Shown: positions 1 to 9,774, numbered from the stretch's first letter. The stretch is DNA of 64,000 nucleotides from Bacteroidota bacterium (GCA_025963725.1 JAOQAE010000002.1:819221-883220); one strand, 5' to 3'. Program-made: numbers and translations. The notes: a model not told the origin generated them from the sequence alone.

Positions 1-1746
1 TTCGCCCGGAGGGAACATTCCGGCATTCAGGCGGTATGCATTGCTGGTCTTGCCGAATGTAAAAGTGAATTTCTTATTATCCGCATTGCTGATCACCATG
101 CTTACTTCCGGCTCGTTGATCAGCTCATAGCTTTGATTGTACACCTCCGCTTCCATCTCCACGGGCTCGTTCTCCATGAAATTATTTTTCCCGATGATCC
201 GGAAAAAGCTTTTGTCAACTTTTACAGAAAGGTACTGCACCGTTTTTGTGACCAACTCATTGAAGAGCGCGTGATTGCCATGCGCGGCAAAATCCTGCAG
301 GCGCCATTTCCAGATGCCTTCTCCTGTGAATATGGCAACTTTATTATCACCTTCCGTGCTGAACAGCAGCATCGGAGTTTTTGTATCCACCACCCCGATA
401 CGCTGGTAAAAGAGCACATCGCTGTTATTTTCGGCCTGGAAAGTCCCAAACGGACACACCACCGCGGGGAAATCTTTTATGGCGCTGCGCAGCTCATCGC
501 TGATAGTGAACAAGGGAAAATTATCATCCATCACCGGCTCGCATTCATTCGTCCGCGAAGCGGCAACGGCAGTGCCCGGGCCTTTCTTCATTAATGCGCC
601 GGCACCGGAGAATGCCCAAACGGGGATATCGGATGCATTCAGCTCCGTGAGCACTTTATTGGAGCTTGTCCTCAGGCCCGGCAACTGGTGAAGGATCACG
701 AGATTGTATTTCTTAACGGGCTTGTCGAAGCCATCGATGGCATAGCTTTCCACCTCGTAATTCTGGTTTTCCTCCAATGCTTCTTTCAGCGCAGCCACAT
801 CGGGATGCGGCGCATCGGCAAGAATGAGGATCTTCTGGCGGGCATCGAGCACATCGATGAAAAGATCCTTTGCATTGTTGAGGCTGCTGGTTTCTTCCGC
901 CACAGCGCTCAGCTTTACTTTGTAATGCTGCAATCCGACTTCCTTTGCTTCGAGCAGCACCGGGATGGTGGTTGTGAACGCATCTGTGCTGATGTTGATG
1001 GCCTGGCTGAACAGGTTCACATTTCCTTTGCTGACAGTAAGCGTGGACGTTTTGCCTTTCAGCTGCTTTGCATCGATCACCACTTCCAGCGGAAACTTGT
1101 TGCCGAGATACGCGATGCGGTTATGATCGACGCGGGAAAGCACGAGGTCTTTCTTGATGGTTGTATCGCCCAGCGCTATGGTATACACAGGCACTTTGAG
1201 CTTCGAGGAAGTATAAACGGGATTTGCGCCTTTGTTGTACAATCCGTCGGTCGCTACAATGATGGCTCCCACATTCCGGTTGCTGTAGCGCGTTTCTATC
1301 TCGGTGAAGAGCGATGAAATGTCGGTTTGCTTTTCGGAAAAGCGGAGTGAATCTGCAGCAGCAAGCTCTTTTACCCGGTCGGCAAATGAGTAACTGACCA
1401 CGGTGTATTTTCCGCTCAGCTCATCGATCAGCTTTTGCAGCTTCTGCCTGTATTCCGTGCGGTAAAATGCGGAGTCCTTGTTCATCAGCAGCGACTGGGA
1501 ATTATCCTGCGCCACAATGATCACGGGCTTTTCCACTTCGCGGTTTACCGTTTTTAATAAAGGTGAAAGAAGCAGGAATGAAAGAAGCGTAACGGCAAGA
1601 AAGCGGAACGCCGCCATAGTACGGATGATCCATACGGAAGATTCGCTGAACTTTTTATCCTTCCTGTACAGGATGAATGCGTAGGCCAATCCTGCGAGGA
1701 GGCAGAATACGATAAACCAGGAAGGATACTCGAAAACTACATTCAT
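1..1746 (-). CDS. VWA-type membrane protein (3' end outside window)
   Basis: The frame is open from the ATG at 1746 to the left edge, giving 582 codons without a stop, so the C-terminus lies outside the window. Two N-terminal membrane helices (about residues 8-27 and 45-65) are followed by a von Willebrand A-like domain. It begins with DNSQS near residue 83, fitting the DxSxS metal site, and has ATDG further on. A later segment (ILILADAPHPDVAALKEAL) resembles the glutamine-amidotransferase-like fold found in large Bacteroidota VWA proteins. Such proteins usually sit beside BatA/BatD or MoxR loci, but the partner genes are not visible here. The family is named from overall architecture; its exact role is unknown. 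Confidence 0.75.
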   Translation of the reverse strand, partial: MNVVFEYPSWFIVFCLLAGLAYAFILYRKDKKFSESSVWIIRTMAAFRFLAVTLLSFLLLSPLLKTVNREVEKPVIIVAQDNSQSLLMNKDSAFYRTEYRQKLQKLIDELSGKYTVVSYSFADRVKELAAADSLRFSEKQTDISSLFTEIETRYSNRNVGAIIVATDGLYNKGANPVYTSSKLKVPVYTIALGDTTIKKDLVLSRVDHNRIAYLGNKFPLEVVIDAKQLKGKTSTLTVSKGNVNLFSQAINISTDAFTTTIPVLLEAKEVGLQHYKVKLSAVAEETSSLNNAKDLFIDVLDARQKILILADAPHPDVAALKEALEENQNYEVESYAIDGFDKPVKKYNLVILHQLPGLRTSSNKVLTELNASDIPVWAFSGAGALMKKGPGTAVAASRTNECEPVMDDNFPLFTISDELRSAIKDFPAVVCPFGTFQAENNSDVLFYQRIGVVDTKTPMLLFSTEGDNKVAIFTGEGIWKWRLQDFAAHGNHALFNELVTKTVQYLSVKVDKSFFRIIGKNNFMENEPVEMEAEVYNQSYELINEPEVSMVISNADNKKFTFTFGKTSNAYRLNAGMFPPGE

Positions 1747-1802
1747 TCCAACGACATTTTACACAACCAATAATACATCTTATGCAACGAATAGCGAATT
1801 AA

Positions 1803-1818
1803 ACGAATAACGAATCTG
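1803..1818. repeat. Left arm of inverted repeat around the GxxExxY gene
   Basis: acgaataacgaatctg is the exact reverse complement of 2288-2303. A shorter pair (gaatagcg at 1789-1796 and cgctattc at 2237-2244) lies nearby. Together they bracket the single gene at 1829-2233, as expected of a small inserted cassette or a large stem. Confidence 0.7.
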
Positions 1819-1828
1819 GTGCGCAGGA

Positions 1829-2233
1829 TCAATTATTAGAAGGATTGATCAATCTTTTGTAAACAACACCCTCTTTTCCAAAGTTAATAAGAATAGCCAG
1901 CTTTAAATCAGAAGTTCTCAGGTATTCTACAGTCTGATCAATATTTGCTTTTGAAAACTTATCATCTCTCTTTATCTCGACTATAATTTTATCCTCAATG
2001 ATAAAATCGAAGAAGCGTTTTGCGAGAACCTGTTCTTTAAACTTGATTTCAAAGCATACCTGTTCTTTAAAAGAAAGCCCTTTCTCTGTAAGGGCAAGAG
2101 AAAGAGCCTTTTGATAAATACTTTCTTTAAATCCGAACCCAAGTGCATTATGAACCTCAAATGCACACCCCACAATTTTAAAACTTAACTCGGGATATAA
2201 TAAATCGTTTCTTTTTAATTCATGCATAGACAA
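1829..2233 (-). CDS. GxxExxY family protein
   Basis: This 134-residue protein carries the family signature GFKESIY (G-x-x-E-x-x-Y) near residues 34-40. Later it has FDFIIEDKIIVEIK, matching the D-(x)n-E-x-K core of PD-(D/E)XK-like folds, and a C-terminal LxxAILINFG strand. The family is common, often multicopy, in Bacteroidota and Planctomycetes, and its biochemical role is not settled; nuclease-like chemistry is only inferred from the fold. The gene stands alone between the VWA protein and fabG and is framed by a 16 bp inverted repeat. Its sequence is more AT-rich than both neighbours, which suggests it arrived as a unit. Confidence 0.85.
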   Translation of the reverse strand: MSMHELKRNDLLYPELSFKIVGCAFEVHNALGFGFKESIYQKALSLALTEKGLSFKEQVCFEIKFKEQVLAKRFFDFIIEDKIIVEIKRDDKFSKANIDQTVEYLRTSDLKLAILINFGKEGVVYKRLINPSNN

Positions 2234-2287
2234 ATCCGCTATTCAAAAATCGTATTATATTATTTATAATTATTTTATGCGTTTATT

Positions 2288-2303
2288 CAGATTCGTTATT
2301 CGT
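2288..2303. repeat. Right arm of inverted repeat around the GxxExxY gene
   Basis: cagattcgttattcgt is the exact reverse complement of 1803-1818. A further degenerate attcgttattcg copy follows at about 2309-2319, so the motif is partly tandem here. Confidence 0.7.
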
Positions 2304-2351
2304 AATATTCGTTATTCGATGGTATAAAAATGATCTATACCCGCAGAATCA

Positions 2352-3098
2352 CTATGTCAGCATCCCGCCGCAGACGTTCAGCGTTTGGCCGGTGATGTAG
2401 GCGCTCATGTCGGAGGCAAGGAAGATGGTCGCGTTGGCGATATCATCAACGGAGCCGCCGCGCTTCAGGGGAATGTTATCTCTCCAGCCCTGCACCACTT
2501 TCGGGTCGAGCACTTCGGTCATTTCAGTTTCAATGAATCCCGGTGCGATCGCATTGCTGCGGATGTTGCGGGAACCCAGCTCGAGCGCCACCGATTTGGT
2601 GAAGCCGATGATGCCTGCCTTGGAAGCGGCGTAGTTGGACTGCCCGGCATTTCCTTTCACGCCTACAACCGAACTCATATTGATGATGGAGCCTTTGCGC
2701 TGTTTCAGCATTGGCTTCTGCACTGCCTTGGTGAGGTTGAACACCGATTTAAGGTTGGCGTTCATTACTTCGTCCCACTGCTGCTCGCTCATGCGCATCA
2801 ACAATGTATCACGGGTGATGCCGGCATTGTTCACCAGAATATCGACCGTGCCGAAATCGGCAACCACATTGTTAACCAGTTCTTCGGCAGCTTTAAAATC
2901 AGCAGCATCAGAACGGTAGCCTTTTGCTTTTATTCCATAGGCTTCCAGCTCTTTTGCAAGTGCTTCGCCTTTTTCAACGGATGATAAATAGGTGAATGCC
3001 ACATTTGCACCCTGCTCGGCAAAGCGCAAAGCGATGCCACGGCCAATGCCGCGTGAAGCGCCTGTGATGAGGGCAACTTTTCCTTCTAATAATTTCAT
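2352..3098 (-). CDS. fabG: 3-oxoacyl-[ACP] reductase FabG
   Basis: This 248-residue classical short-chain dehydrogenase reduces 3-ketoacyl-ACP with NADPH in the type II fatty acid elongation cycle in the cytoplasm. The cofactor glycine motif TGASRGIG is at residues 12-19 and NNAG at 90-93. The catalytic tetrad can be read as N115, S143, Y156 and K160, in the spacing usual for FabG. The C-terminus ends in YITGQTLNVCGGM, typical of the family. Length and motif spacing match FabG better than generic SDRs. It stands alone here rather than in a fab cluster, which is common in Bacteroidota. Confidence 0.93.
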   Translation of the reverse strand: MKLLEGKVALITGASRGIGRGIALRFAEQGANVAFTYLSSVEKGEALAKELEAYGIKAKGYRSDAADFKAAEELVNNVVADFGTVDILVNNAGITRDTLLMRMSEQQWDEVMNANLKSVFNLTKAVQKPMLKQRKGSIINMSSVVGVKGNAGQSNYAASKAGIIGFTKSVALELGSRNIRSNAIAPGFIETEMTEVLDPKVVQGWRDNIPLKRGGSVDDIANATIFLASDMSAYITGQTLNVCGGMLT

Positions 3099-3346
3099 AC
3101 GTGTCTGTTAGATTTTATGTTTATTTTTTATATGAAACAACAGCATCAAAGATAATTAAAATCGAATGCTATCGAAAACAATAAACATTCAATTTATGGC
3201 ATAACCATCCAATTAAGAAAAAGATGAATAATTTAAGTCTGTAGTGTTCAAACAATTAGTAACCGTAAGCGTTATCTCCCCGCTTTAAAATGCAACAAAT
3301 TCAGTACAAAGCGAGTAAAATGACATCAACCATTTAATCTGAACCC

Positions 3347-4084
3347 ATGAACCAAAAATTGCTACTAACAGGAACATTTTATTTCTTATCAGCCTTGAGC
3401 TTTGCGCAGGACAAACCGAAGCCGGAAAAGAAAAACACATTTGAAATCCAGGCCAAAGGGCTTGGAAATTCCACCTGGCTCTTCAATAAAAACATCTCCG
3501 ATATAGGTGATGAACAGGATTATGCGAACGGCATTGGAATTAATTACGGACTTGCATTTAACGCATATTTCGGGAATGTTGGTGTTGGGATAGAAGCCTT
3601 AATGGGAAATCACCAGGGAAACTACGCCGGCACATTTGAGTTCAAGGATCCAAGCGGAGCGGTGATCAGCAAAACAGATTATAAATCCTATGTGAACCTG
3701 AAAACGATACAGGTACCGCTTCTCTTCAAATTGAAATCCGATAATGGCGGTTACCTGGAGGTTGGGCCGCAATACAATATTATTTCTTCGGCAAATTATT
3801 CCTATAAAAGCGGCGGTATGAGCGCGGATACCAATGTAAGCTCTAATTATTCGTCTTCTTATATCTCAGCTGTGATTGGCTTTGGCTTTAAGATAAAATT
3901 CGGAGACAGTCCGCTGTCGATGAATGCAGGGCTCCGGCTTCAATACAGCTTTACGGATGTAAAAGGCGTGGATGCTCTTGGACGGAGACTTGATGATCCA
4001 TTTTATTATAAGAATTATGAAAATACATCCGCTGCCACGGGTGGAATTGTGCTGGCGCTGGTATACAGGCTCGGCGGAAACTAA
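3347..4084 (+). CDS. Outer-membrane beta-barrel protein, PorT-like
   Basis: The 245-residue protein opens with a signal peptide (MNQKLLLTGTFYFLSALSFAQ) whose cleavage is expected after the FAQ typical of Bacteroidota. The mature part has alternating polar and hydrophobic strands with many Gly, Tyr and Asn residues, and ends in an aromatic-containing strand (LALVYRLGG). This fits a small 8-10-strand barrel of the PorT/outer membrane protein beta-barrel group. No ligand or partner can be deduced. It is monocistronic, with a hairpin terminator right after the stop. Confidence 0.75.
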   Translation: MNQKLLLTGTFYFLSALSFAQDKPKPEKKNTFEIQAKGLGNSTWLFNKNISDIGDEQDYANGIGINYGLAFNAYFGNVGVGIEALMGNHQGNYAGTFEFKDPSGAVISKTDYKSYVNLKTIQVPLLFKLKSDNGGYLEVGPQYNIISSANYSYKSGGMSADTNVSSNYSSSYISAVIGFGFKIKFGDSPLSMNAGLRLQYSFTDVKGVDALGRRLDDPFYYKNYENTSAATGGIVLALVYRLGGN

Positions 4085-4104
4085 GCAGGCAGAATCTTTA
4101 TAAA

Positions 4105-4145
4105 AAAGAACGCCCCGTGCAACTAGCGCGGAGCGTTCTTTTTAT
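4105..4145. terminator. Bidirectional intrinsic terminator
   Basis: AAAGAACG (4105-4112) pairs with CGTTCTTT (4134-4141), extended by a GC-rich inner stem (CCCCGTGC with GCGCGGAG, one mismatch) and a five-base loop. A-rich and T-rich flanks let it serve both the plus-strand barrel gene and minus-strand sucD, which converge here. Confidence 0.85.
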
Positions 4146-4157
4146 TATAAGGCCTGA

Positions 4158-5078
4158 TTAGTCAACCCTGTTTGCATGGTGATGAGGGCTTGCCTGGCGA
4201 ACTTCGTCGGCGAGGGCTTTTGCCATTGCTTTCCCGATATCGGCAGGAGAATCAACAACAATGATCCCGCATTCGCGCATGATCTTCTTCTTGGCTTCGG
4301 CAGTATCGTCAGCGCCGCCGACAATAGCGCCGGCATGGCCCATGGTGCGTCCTTTCGGAGCAGTTTCGCCGGCGATAAAGCCAACAACCGGCTTGCGGTT
4401 ACCATCGGCTTTCACCCAGCGTGCAGCATCTGCCTCAAGGTTCCCGCCGATCTCGCCGATCATGATGATCCCGTGTGTTTCCGGATCGTTCATCAGCAGC
4501 TCAACCGCTTGTTTTGTAGTAGTCCCGATGATCGGGTCGCCACCGATCCCGATGGCGGTAGTGATGCCTAAGCCGGCTTTCACTGTCTGGTCGGATGCTT
4601 CATACGTTAAAGTACCTGATTTGGAAACAATTCCAACGCTTCCTTTTTTGAAAACGAAGCCCGGCATGATGCCTACTTTCGCTTCTTCCGCGGAAATAAC
4701 GCCAGGGCAGTTAGGCCCTATGAGGCGGCAATCGCGTCCTTTTAAATATTCTTTCACCTGGATCATGTCCTTCACAGGAATGCCTTCGGTGATGCAAATG
4801 ATCACTTTAATTCCGCCTTCAGCCGCTTCCATGATGGCATCCGCTGCAAAAGCAGGAGGCACAAAAATGATGGAAACATCGGCTCCGGCCTTATCAACCG
4901 CTTCCTTTACGGTATTGAACACCGGCTTGTCGAGATGCGTTGATCCGCCTTTCCCGGGAGTTACCCCACCCACTACATTGGATCCGTATTCGATCATCTG
5001 GCCTGCATGGAAGGTGCCTTCCGTACCTGTAAAGCCCTGTACAATAATTCTTGACTGTTTATTTACTAATACACTCAT
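4158..5078 (-). CDS. sucD: Succinate-CoA ligase alpha subunit
   Basis: This 306-residue protein is the alpha subunit of succinyl-CoA synthetase. With SucB it converts succinyl-CoA to succinate while making a nucleoside triphosphate in the TCA cycle. The CoA-binding Rossmann start GFTGTEG is at residues 15-21 and GPNCPG at 121-126. The phosphorylated histidine is H248 in GHAGAIVGG. The C-terminus has a short extra tail (about 15 residues, with HHH) beyond the usual end near 290. sucB is not adjacent, so the two subunits are encoded apart, as is common in Bacteroidota. Confidence 0.95.
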   Translation of the reverse strand: MSVLVNKQSRIIVQGFTGTEGTFHAGQMIEYGSNVVGGVTPGKGGSTHLDKPVFNTVKEAVDKAGADVSIIFVPPAFAADAIMEAAEGGIKVIICITEGIPVKDMIQVKEYLKGRDCRLIGPNCPGVISAEEAKVGIMPGFVFKKGSVGIVSKSGTLTYEASDQTVKAGLGITTAIGIGGDPIIGTTTKQAVELLMNDPETHGIIMIGEIGGNLEADAARWVKADGNRKPVVGFIAGETAPKGRTMGHAGAIVGGADDTAEAKKKIMRECGIIVVDSPADIGKAMAKALADEVRQASPHHHANRVD

Positions 5079-5217
5079 TTTTCAATTGTTGATTTATAGG
5101 ATTGTTGATTTGTAGATTTTGCGGTGCTAAAGTAAAGTTTTAAGGCGGTTTTAACAAGTTTTTTTATTCAGAACACGGTTTTCGGCAAAAAAGAGGAATT
5201 TAATAAAATTTGCCTGA

Positions 5218-7467
5218 TCAGATGCTGATCCCGATCACCAGGATATCGTCCACCTGCTCGGTACCGTTTTTCCAGCTTTCGATGAAGGAATCGAGCTTCG
5301 CTTCCTGCTCCCGCATATTCATTGCGTGCAGGCTCGTCAGCAGGGCCTTGAATTTTTTTGTCGTGAGCTTTTTGCTGTTGCTGCCGCTGAATGTATCGGC
5401 ATAGCCATCGGTTGTGAGGTAAAGCCTGTCCCCTTTTTCCAGCTGCAGCTGATGGGTTTCGAAGAGCTGATCATCCGGTGTGAGCCCGCCGATCGCTTTC
5501 TTGGTTGCTTTGATCTCCTGCAGTGTTTCCGAATTCTTAGGGATGATCCAGAGCGGACGGTTGGCGCCTGAATAGCTGAGCCTGAGGATTGCCGGGTCGA
5601 TCGCGCAAAGCACAATGTCCATTCCATCGCGGGTAGATTCATCATTCCCGCTCTGCCTTAATGAAGCCCTGATGCCTTTGTTGACGATGCGAAGGATCTC
5701 CGAGGGATCGTTGCTTTGCATCACGGCATCCTGCAGCTGCTTGTAGCTGATCATGCTCATGAAAGCGCCCGGAACGCCATGCCCGGTACAATCGGCAGCC
5801 GCAATAAAAATGAGCTTTTCGGTACGGTGAAAGAAATAGAAATCGCCGCTCACGATGTCCTTGGGCTTGTACAGCACAAAGGCATCGGGCAAGGCCTTAT
5901 AGATCTCGCCTTTATCGGGAAGCGTTGCCTGCTGAATGCGCTGTGCGTAATTGATGCTGTCGGTAATATCCTTGTTGCGCGCCTCGATGATCTGCTTCTG
6001 CTTTTCCGTTTCAATGCTTTTGATCTCAATGATCTGCTTCTGCCTGCGGGCAATGCGCAGCGAACGCAGGATGAAACCCGCGAAAAGCATTACGATGGCC
6101 AGTCCGGCAAGAATAGAATACGTGATCAGCCGCTGCTTTTTCCGTTCCTGCTCCGCCATCATTTGCGTTTTGGCCTCCTGCTCCTTGCGCACAGCTTCCT
6201 TTTTACCGAATTCAGCCTCGAGGCGCAAACTTTCGATCACGGCCACATTCTCCGCATTGAACAGGGAATCGGCAAGCTGTTTATATTTTACGTGGTATGC
6301 GTATGCCGACCTGTAATCATTCTCCTTTTCATAAGCCTGCGCGAGCACCCTGTACATGTTGTGCACCTGGCCTTTATCCTGCAGCATTTCGGCCATTGCC
6401 ACCGTGCGCCTGGCATAAAAAATGGCGGTGCGGTACTCCTTCATCTGAAGGCTGAGATCCGCAAGGTTGCCATAGACATAAGTAAGCCCGGGCATGGTAT
6501 CGTTCACGGAACGTTTCGCTTCATAGGCCCGCAGGTAACATTGTTTGGCATCCTCCAGCTTCCCTTCGAAGGTATACACCATTCCGTACACATTCCAGGC
6601 ATCCGTTTCTGCCCATTTGTCGCCAATCTCCTTTGAAATACTGATGCCTTCCTCCGCAAAGCGGTGCGCGCTTTTAAAGTCTCCCGCTCCCATGTACGCC
6701 CTCGAAAGCGTAAAGAGCGTATAGCACTGCGTATTGCTCTTGCGCTGCTTCTCCGGCATTTTCTGCGACGCTTCATACGCCTTCTTAGCATATTCAAGGG
6801 CTATATCAAATTTCTGCTGGTCGTAAAAAAGCTCCGACTGGTTGCGGTAGCAGGCTGAAAGTCCGCGGTAGTCCGTCATCTTTTCATACATGCCAATCAC
6901 CAGGTTATTGTATTCCACGGCCTTGGGAAAATTACCGGAAAGCTTGTAAATGAGCACAAGGGTCATGAGGATCCTGCGGCCGGTTTGTGTGTCGAGGTTA
7001 CTGCAATAGTTAAGCGCGTTGAGATAGCAGCGAAGGCGCATGCTGCCGTTTGCATGGTAAGAGTAATAATGATCGCCGGCAAGACAATACAGGTTGGCAA
7101 GCGCGAGGCTGTCGTTGAGCTCACGAAGGATGCGCAGGCCCTTTTCATGCATGCTGCCGCAGAGCCCGATCTCCGATTTTTTGTGCTCCATGTTGTTTCC
7201 CTGCCGTACGTAGATCCCCGCAAGACCGCGCTGATCTTTTGCATCCCCGGCAAGCTTTTCCGCCACGCTGAGCGTTGAATCCGTTTTCCGATAATCGTGA
7301 TGGCTGAAGGAAAGATCCGCAAGCTCGAGCAGGTACGTGATGCGTTGCGAACCTTCAGACTCCTTTATTTTCAGCCGCAGGGAATCGGCTTCACTGAGCT
7401 GGGCAAAGGAATTGAACTGGCAAAGGAAGATCACCAGGAATGCGTAAAGGGTGCGGTACGACATCAA
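5218..7467 (-). CDS. TPR-transmembrane-SpoIIE (PP2C) phosphatase
   Basis: This 749-residue membrane sensor phosphatase has four parts in order: a signal peptide (to about residue 22, ending in FAQ), roughly 400 residues of tetratricopeptide repeats predicted periplasmic, one membrane helix near residue 450 (ITYSILAGLAIVMLFAGFIL), and a coiled-coil linker leading to a C-terminal SpoIIE domain. AADCTGHGVPGAFMS carries the metal-binding DxTGHG motif of SpoIIE/RsbU phosphatases, and DGYADTF is a second metal-site motif. The known family role is dephosphorylating anti-sigma antagonists in partner-switching pathways; no sigma or anti-sigma gene lies nearby, so its target is unknown. This architecture is widespread in Bacteroidota. 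Confidence 0.9.
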   Translation of the reverse strand: MMSYRTLYAFLVIFLCQFNSFAQLSEADSLRLKIKESEGSQRITYLLELADLSFSHHDYRKTDSTLSVAEKLAGDAKDQRGLAGIYVRQGNNMEHKKSEIGLCGSMHEKGLRILRELNDSLALANLYCLAGDHYYSYHANGSMRLRCYLNALNYCSNLDTQTGRRILMTLVLIYKLSGNFPKAVEYNNLVIGMYEKMTDYRGLSACYRNQSELFYDQQKFDIALEYAKKAYEASQKMPEKQRKSNTQCYTLFTLSRAYMGAGDFKSAHRFAEEGISISKEIGDKWAETDAWNVYGMVYTFEGKLEDAKQCYLRAYEAKRSVNDTMPGLTYVYGNLADLSLQMKEYRTAIFYARRTVAMAEMLQDKGQVHNMYRVLAQAYEKENDYRSAYAYHVKYKQLADSLFNAENVAVIESLRLEAEFGKKEAVRKEQEAKTQMMAEQERKKQRLITYSILAGLAIVMLFAGFILRSLRIARRQKQIIEIKSIETEKQKQIIEARNKDITDSINYAQRIQQATLPDKGEIYKALPDAFVLYKPKDIVSGDFYFFHRTEKLIFIAAADCTGHGVPGAFMSMISYKQLQDAVMQSNDPSEILRIVNKGIRASLRQSGNDESTRDGMDIVLCAIDPAILRLSYSGANRPLWIIPKNSETLQEIKATKKAIGGLTPDDQLFETHQLQLEKGDRLYLTTDGYADTFSGSNSKKLTTKKFKALLTSLHAMNMREQEAKLDSFIESWKNGTEQVDDILVIGISI

Positions 7468-7610
7468 AAAGCTGAATTCTTGTTCTGAAGGCGAATTTAA
7501 GCTTTTAGTTCAGGTTTAAAAATTAAAAGTGACCCGGCGGCCTCCCGGAAAAGTAAAAAACAGCATTTCCAGAGAAAATACTTACTTTTATAAACATTGA
7601 AACACAAGCT

Positions 7611-9008
7611 GTGAGCTATTCTGTAAACACCGATACCATTGTTGCCCTTGCTACTCCGCAGGGAATTGGCGCCATTGGCGTGATCCGGCTTTCGGGGCCA
7701 AAGGCCCTCGAGATCTGCAATGCGGTGTTCGGTACCAAAAGCCTGAAGAAAAAGAACCTTCCGGAGGCCGCATCACATACCATCCATTTCGGCGTGATCC
7801 ATGATGGCGAGGTGGTGCTCGATGAAGTGCTTGCCAGCATTTTCAAGGCCCCGAATTCATACACTTCTGAAAACACGGTCGAGATCTCCTGTCACGGCTC
7901 GCCGTTCATCCAGCAGCAGATCATCCAGCTATTCATTCGTAATGGCGCACGGATGGCGAACCAGGGCGAATTCACCTTACGTGCTTTTTTGAACGGGAAG
8001 CTCGACCTGAGCCAGGCAGAGGCTGTCGCCGACCTGATCTCTTCGAACTCCGCCACGTCGCACCAGGTAGCGATGCAACAGATGCGCGGGGGATTCTCCA
8101 ATAAGATCAAATTGCTTCGCCAGAACCTCATCGACTTTGCATCGCTCATAGAGCTGGAGCTGGATTTTGCGGAGGAGGATGTGGAATTTGCGGACCGTAC
8201 CGACCTGAAGAATTTAGTGAGCTCGATCCAGCGCATCGTGCAGCGGCTGATCGATTCGTTCGAAGTGGGGAACGTGATCAAGAACGGGATCCCGGTGGCT
8301 ATTGTCGGCAAACCGAATGCAGGGAAATCAACGCTGCTGAATGCTTTGCTTGAAGAAGAGCGTGCGATTGTTTCCGACATCCCGGGCACTACACGCGATG
8401 TGATCGAAGATGAGATCAACATAGAAGGCGTTCAGTTCCGCTTTATTGATACGGCGGGAATCCGCGAAACGAATGACATTATTGAAAGCATCGGCGTGGA
8501 AAAAACATACGAGCAGATCAAGCTTTCTTCCATCGCCATTTATTTATTTGATGCGCATGAGATCACCGCTTCCGAGCTGAAGCTGATCGTGAACGACATC
8601 ACCCCTCACCTGCATAATTCGCAGCTCGTGCTGGTTGCCAACAAAATAGACAAGGAAGACCTCGACTATACCAAACGGGAATTTTCCTCTTTCCCGGACA
8701 TGCTCTTCATCTCCGCAAAAGAGCGCACCGGCATCGATGAGTTCAAAAAACACATGGTGAAGCTGTTCGACAACCGCACGGTGAACGTCACAGAAACCAT
8801 CGTTACCAACGCCCGTCACGTTGAAGCCTTACGCCACACCAACTCCGCGCTCATCAAAGTGCTCGAAGGATTAAACCATAATGTTTCAGGGGATTTCCTG
8901 GCGATGGACATAAGGCAGGCTTTGCATTATTTGGGGACGATTACGGGGGAGATCTCTTCGGATGATCTGTTGGCGAATATCTTTAGCAGGTTTTGTATCG
9001 GGAAGTAG
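7611..9008 (+). CDS. mnmE: tRNA modification GTPase MnmE
   Basis: This 465-residue GTPase works with MnmG to form 5-carboxymethylaminomethyl-type modifications on wobble U34 of tRNAs. The N-terminal folate-binding domain starts DTIVALATPQGIGAIGVIR. The inserted G domain shows GKPNAGKST (about 232-240), DIPGTTRD, DTAG and NKID. The C-terminal FCIGK carries the conserved Cys462. Translation most likely starts at GTG 7611, since the homology begins at once and no in-frame ATG precedes it. The last codons form the sequence used as an attachment site by SGI1-type islands in enterobacteria, and an AT-rich defence region begins directly downstream. Confidence 0.95.
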   Translation: MSYSVNTDTIVALATPQGIGAIGVIRLSGPKALEICNAVFGTKSLKKKNLPEAASHTIHFGVIHDGEVVLDEVLASIFKAPNSYTSENTVEISCHGSPFIQQQIIQLFIRNGARMANQGEFTLRAFLNGKLDLSQAEAVADLISSNSATSHQVAMQQMRGGFSNKIKLLRQNLIDFASLIELELDFAEEDVEFADRTDLKNLVSSIQRIVQRLIDSFEVGNVIKNGIPVAIVGKPNAGKSTLLNALLEEERAIVSDIPGTTRDVIEDEINIEGVQFRFIDTAGIRETNDIIESIGVEKTYEQIKLSSIAIYLFDAHEITASELKLIVNDITPHLHNSQLVLVANKIDKEDLDYTKREFSSFPDMLFISAKERTGIDEFKKHMVKLFDNRTVNVTETIVTNARHVEALRHTNSALIKVLEGLNHNVSGDFLAMDIRQALHYLGTITGEISSDDLLANIFSRFCIGK

Positions 9009-9774
9009 GCGCGATCCCACTCAATCACAGTATTTATCCGAATATTGCTTGATTGCTATAAGTTATCTCTTGCCTGGCTGTTAATCTAACAGTCTTGCTA
9101 TTCACAACTTACAATCCTTATCAAAATAATAAAGCTATTTGTCTTTAATATTCAAATTAGTAATATCAACAACACACCCAACATCATTGTTGCTTGTGAC
9201 AAGCATTCGGTTTATTGCAACATGGATGTATACGATGAATATGGCTTCATTCAAAGCAATTCAAAGTTTCAAGAAAATCATGAAAAATATAACTATGCGT
9301 GCAAACTATTTTAGTTCTAAATAAAAACGATTAATATTGTTTAGGTAATCTTGACAAATGAAAATTATTCACCTAAGATTCGAAGAATGTCTGAGAATGC
9401 TAAAGTATAGTGGTAATTAATCCCAAAAAAATCGTTCGGATTTCAGTTGAATAGTAATCTGAGAATTGTCACCCGTACTTTCTCTTTCTGAATCATAAAA
9501 TTTACAGCAAATTACAATTAAAGCATTGAAATAAATCCGTTATTTGATTTATCATGATTAAGTTAGATTTAACTTAGATGCAGATGTACCTAAATTGTAT
9601 CTTCGAGATCGCCTGCTTTGTTAGCTAACATTAACCAATCCACAATGGCAGTAACTTTTCCCTTTCTAGTATTGCTCCCATACTGCTAAGCGGATGGGGC
9701 TTTTGTGTTATTTGCAGACTTGCAAGGTTTGCAGCCTTGCTATTCTTTTTCGTAAATCGTTGCTTTTGTTTTCT
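9009..9774. other. AT-rich gap between mnmE and the BREX operon, no credible gene
   Basis: About 770 bp marks the change from GC-richer core genes to the AT-rich defence operon. The only sizeable open frame (9139-9324, 61 codons) has no recognisable start context or similarity. Visible structures are the palindrome gttagctaac near 9619-9628 and short hairpins at about 9667-9690 and 9722-9740 (gcaagg/ccttgc). It may be decayed mobile DNA or a long regulatory leader; I see no integrase remnant. Confidence 0.55.

Noticed and set aside
4261-5115. 284-codon plus-strand frame opposite sucD
   Set aside because: It is antisense to a clear sucD with all family motifs, and its translation is a low-quality Ser/Pro/Met-rich shadow of GC-rich codons.
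5716-6636. 306-codon plus-strand frame opposite the SpoIIE phosphatase
   Set aside because: His/Leu-rich antisense shadow; the minus-strand frame carries intact TPR and SpoIIE motifs.
9139-9324. 61-codon plus-strand frame in the gap after mnmE
   Set aside because: No start context, no recognisable residues pattern, and it lies in AT-rich sequence where chance frames of this length are common.
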